DNA of 64,000 nucleotides from Fluviicola taffensis DSM 16823 (GTDB lineage Bacteria; Bacteroidota; Bacteroidia; Flavobacteriales_D; Crocinitomicaceae). The stretch spans positions 496,001 to 560,000 of the forward strand of contig NC_015321.1 in NCBI RefSeq assembly GCF_000194605.1. Direction: 5' to 3'. Of the stretch, positions 62,940 to 64,000 are shown in pieces. Numbering within the stretch: position 1 is the stretch's first letter; each line of letters begins with the position of its first letter. A program made the position numbers and the translations under genes. The notes below the pieces were generated by a model. The model had not been told where the DNA came from. It saw only the letters and a list, made by a program, of their open reading frames with translations, and searched no databases.

Positions 62940-63941
62940 CTAAACTGGATTCGAAAAAACAAACTCTTCCGAATTCTCTTCGATGTAAGAAAGCATATCC
63001 AAGATTTCTTGCAAGTCAAAAGAAGTTACCAATTTGGTTCTGTACTCTTTGAAATGTGCAATTCCTTTGAAATAATTCGTGTAATGGCGTTTCATTTCAA
63101 CAACTCCCAAACGTTCGCCTTTCCACTTCACACTCATCATCAAATGATCGCGCGCTGCTTCTACTCGCTCTTTTACTCCTGGAACTGCTAAATGCTCGCC
63201 TGTAGCCATAAAGTGCTTGATTTCATTGAAAATCCATGGATAACCGATACTTGCTCGCCCAACCATGATTCCATCCACTCCATAGCGATTTTTATATTCA
63301 ACTGCTTTCTCCGGAGAATCAATATCTCCATTGCCAAAAATTGGAATCTTAATACGCGGATTGTTTTTCACTGCTGCGATATAACTCCAATCGGCTTCGC
63401 CTTTGTACATTTGAGAACGTGTACGCCCATGAATAGACAAGGCTTCAACACCAATATCTTGCAATCTTTCCGCAACTTCCATGATATTAATCATTGAATC
63501 ATCCCAACCTAAACGAGTCTTCACTGTTACGGGAAGTGATGTAGATTTAATACAAGCCTGTGTTAAACGAACCATCAAATCCACATCTTTCAAAACGCCT
63601 GCTCCTGCACCTTTAGAAACCACTTTCTTTACTGGACAACCAAAGTTGATGTCTAATAAATCGGGAGCTGTGGCATCTACAATTTTCGCCGACATGGCCA
63701 TTGCTTCCTCGTCTCCTCCAAAAATTTGAATCCCAATGGGTTTTTCGTAATCAAAAATATCTAGTTTCTGACGACTCTTAATCGCATCTCGAATCAATCC
63801 TTCGGAAGAAATAAATTCCGTGTACATCAAATCTGCGCCATGTTTTTTACACAATGCGCGGAAAGGAGGATCACTCACATCTTCCATTGGAGCCAAAAGA
63901 AGTGGAAACTCACCTAGTTCAATATCACGAATTTTTACCAT
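62940..63941 (-). CDS. dusB: tRNA-dihydrouridine synthase (DusB-like)
   Basis: The protein has 333 residues with the FMN-binding TIM barrel: PLLLAPMEDVSDPPFRALCK, then INFGCPVKKVVSKGAGAGVL with the catalytic Cys, and FGNGDIDSPEKAVEY. VDGIMVGRASIGYPWIFNEI closes the flavin site. It reduces uridine in tRNA D-loops. The last residues end FVFSNPV. It is convergent with the TonB-like gene. Confidence 0.96.
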   Translation of the reverse strand: MVKIRDIELGEFPLLLAPMEDVSDPPFRALCKKHGADLMYTEFISSEGLIRDAIKSRQKLDIFDYEKPIGIQIFGGDEEAMAMSAKIVDATAPDLLDINFGCPVKKVVSKGAGAGVLKDVDLMVRLTQACIKSTSLPVTVKTRLGWDDSMINIMEVAERLQDIGVEALSIHGRTRSQMYKGEADWSYIAAVKNNPRIKIPIFGNGDIDSPEKAVEYKNRYGVDGIMVGRASIGYPWIFNEIKHFMATGEHLAVPGVKERVEAARDHLMMSVKWKGERLGVVEMKRHYTNYFKGIAHFKEYRTKLVTSFDLQEILDMLSYIEENSEEFVFSNPV

Positions 63942-64000
63942 GGCGCAAAGATAAGAAAAAGCAATCGCTTTTGAAGACTAAGCCATTACAAACGTTAGTG

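Overview
The window is a Bacteroidota chromosome segment. It is probably from Flavobacteriales, perhaps a Crocinitomicaceae/Fluviicola-like species; that family-level guess is inference. The signs are type IX secretion C-terminal tails, SprB-type repeats, TonB receptors with carboxypeptidase-like N-terminal domains, an AT-rich base composition, a promoter of the form TTTG-N19-TAnnTTTG, and few Shine-Dalgarno sequences.

Layout. (1) 1-6794, minus strand: a four-gene operon with overlapping stop/start codons. It encodes an outer-membrane barrel-like protein, a secreted protein, a lipoprotein and a very large secreted RHS/SpvB-like protein that runs off the left edge. (2) 7598-10956: an integrating module with a tyrosine recombinase, a 318-aa unknown, an excisionase-like HTH protein and a 250-aa winged-helix-like protein, closed by a strong terminator. 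(3) 11100-19982: a second module. It holds a large serine recombinase with a small partner and about 1.1 kb of non-coding repeats (a 129-bp tandem repeat and six hairpins spaced about 72 bp apart). It also carries an XRE regulator with two matching operator-like boxes, and a two-gene defence operon. That operon encodes a 1052-aa SIR2-APAZ-MID-PIWI fusion (short prokaryotic Argonaute, one-polypeptide form) and, 20 bp downstream, a 512-aa reverse transcriptase. I know of no established system pairing these two, and it is the most interesting feature of the window. (4) 20063-41126: a divalent heavy-metal resistance island (Zn/Cd/Pb-like, with a MerC-like protein). It contains CzcA fused to a TolC-type outer-membrane factor, CzcB, a P-type ATPase, a CDF transporter, two TonB receptors, a two-component system, a PepSY protein, thioredoxin and metal-binding proteins, DUF3703, and three small secreted Cys/His-rich proteins ending in IWQPPK. 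Three copies of a 90-bp, 29-codon 3' gene fragment, each beside a hairpin, divide this island into blocks. (5) 41337-44606: a tyrosine integrase without its catalytic C-terminus, an unknown secreted protein and an internally deleted IS3-family copy. (6) 44644-64000: apparently ordinary chromosome. It has surface proteins, small stress proteins, CorA, an acyl-CoA dehydrogenase, a YfiR-PP2C phosphatase, RecG, a TonB-like protein and DusB.

Regions 2-5 read as a composite accessory region of several site-specific integrations joined end to end, with defence cargo on the left and metal resistance on the right.
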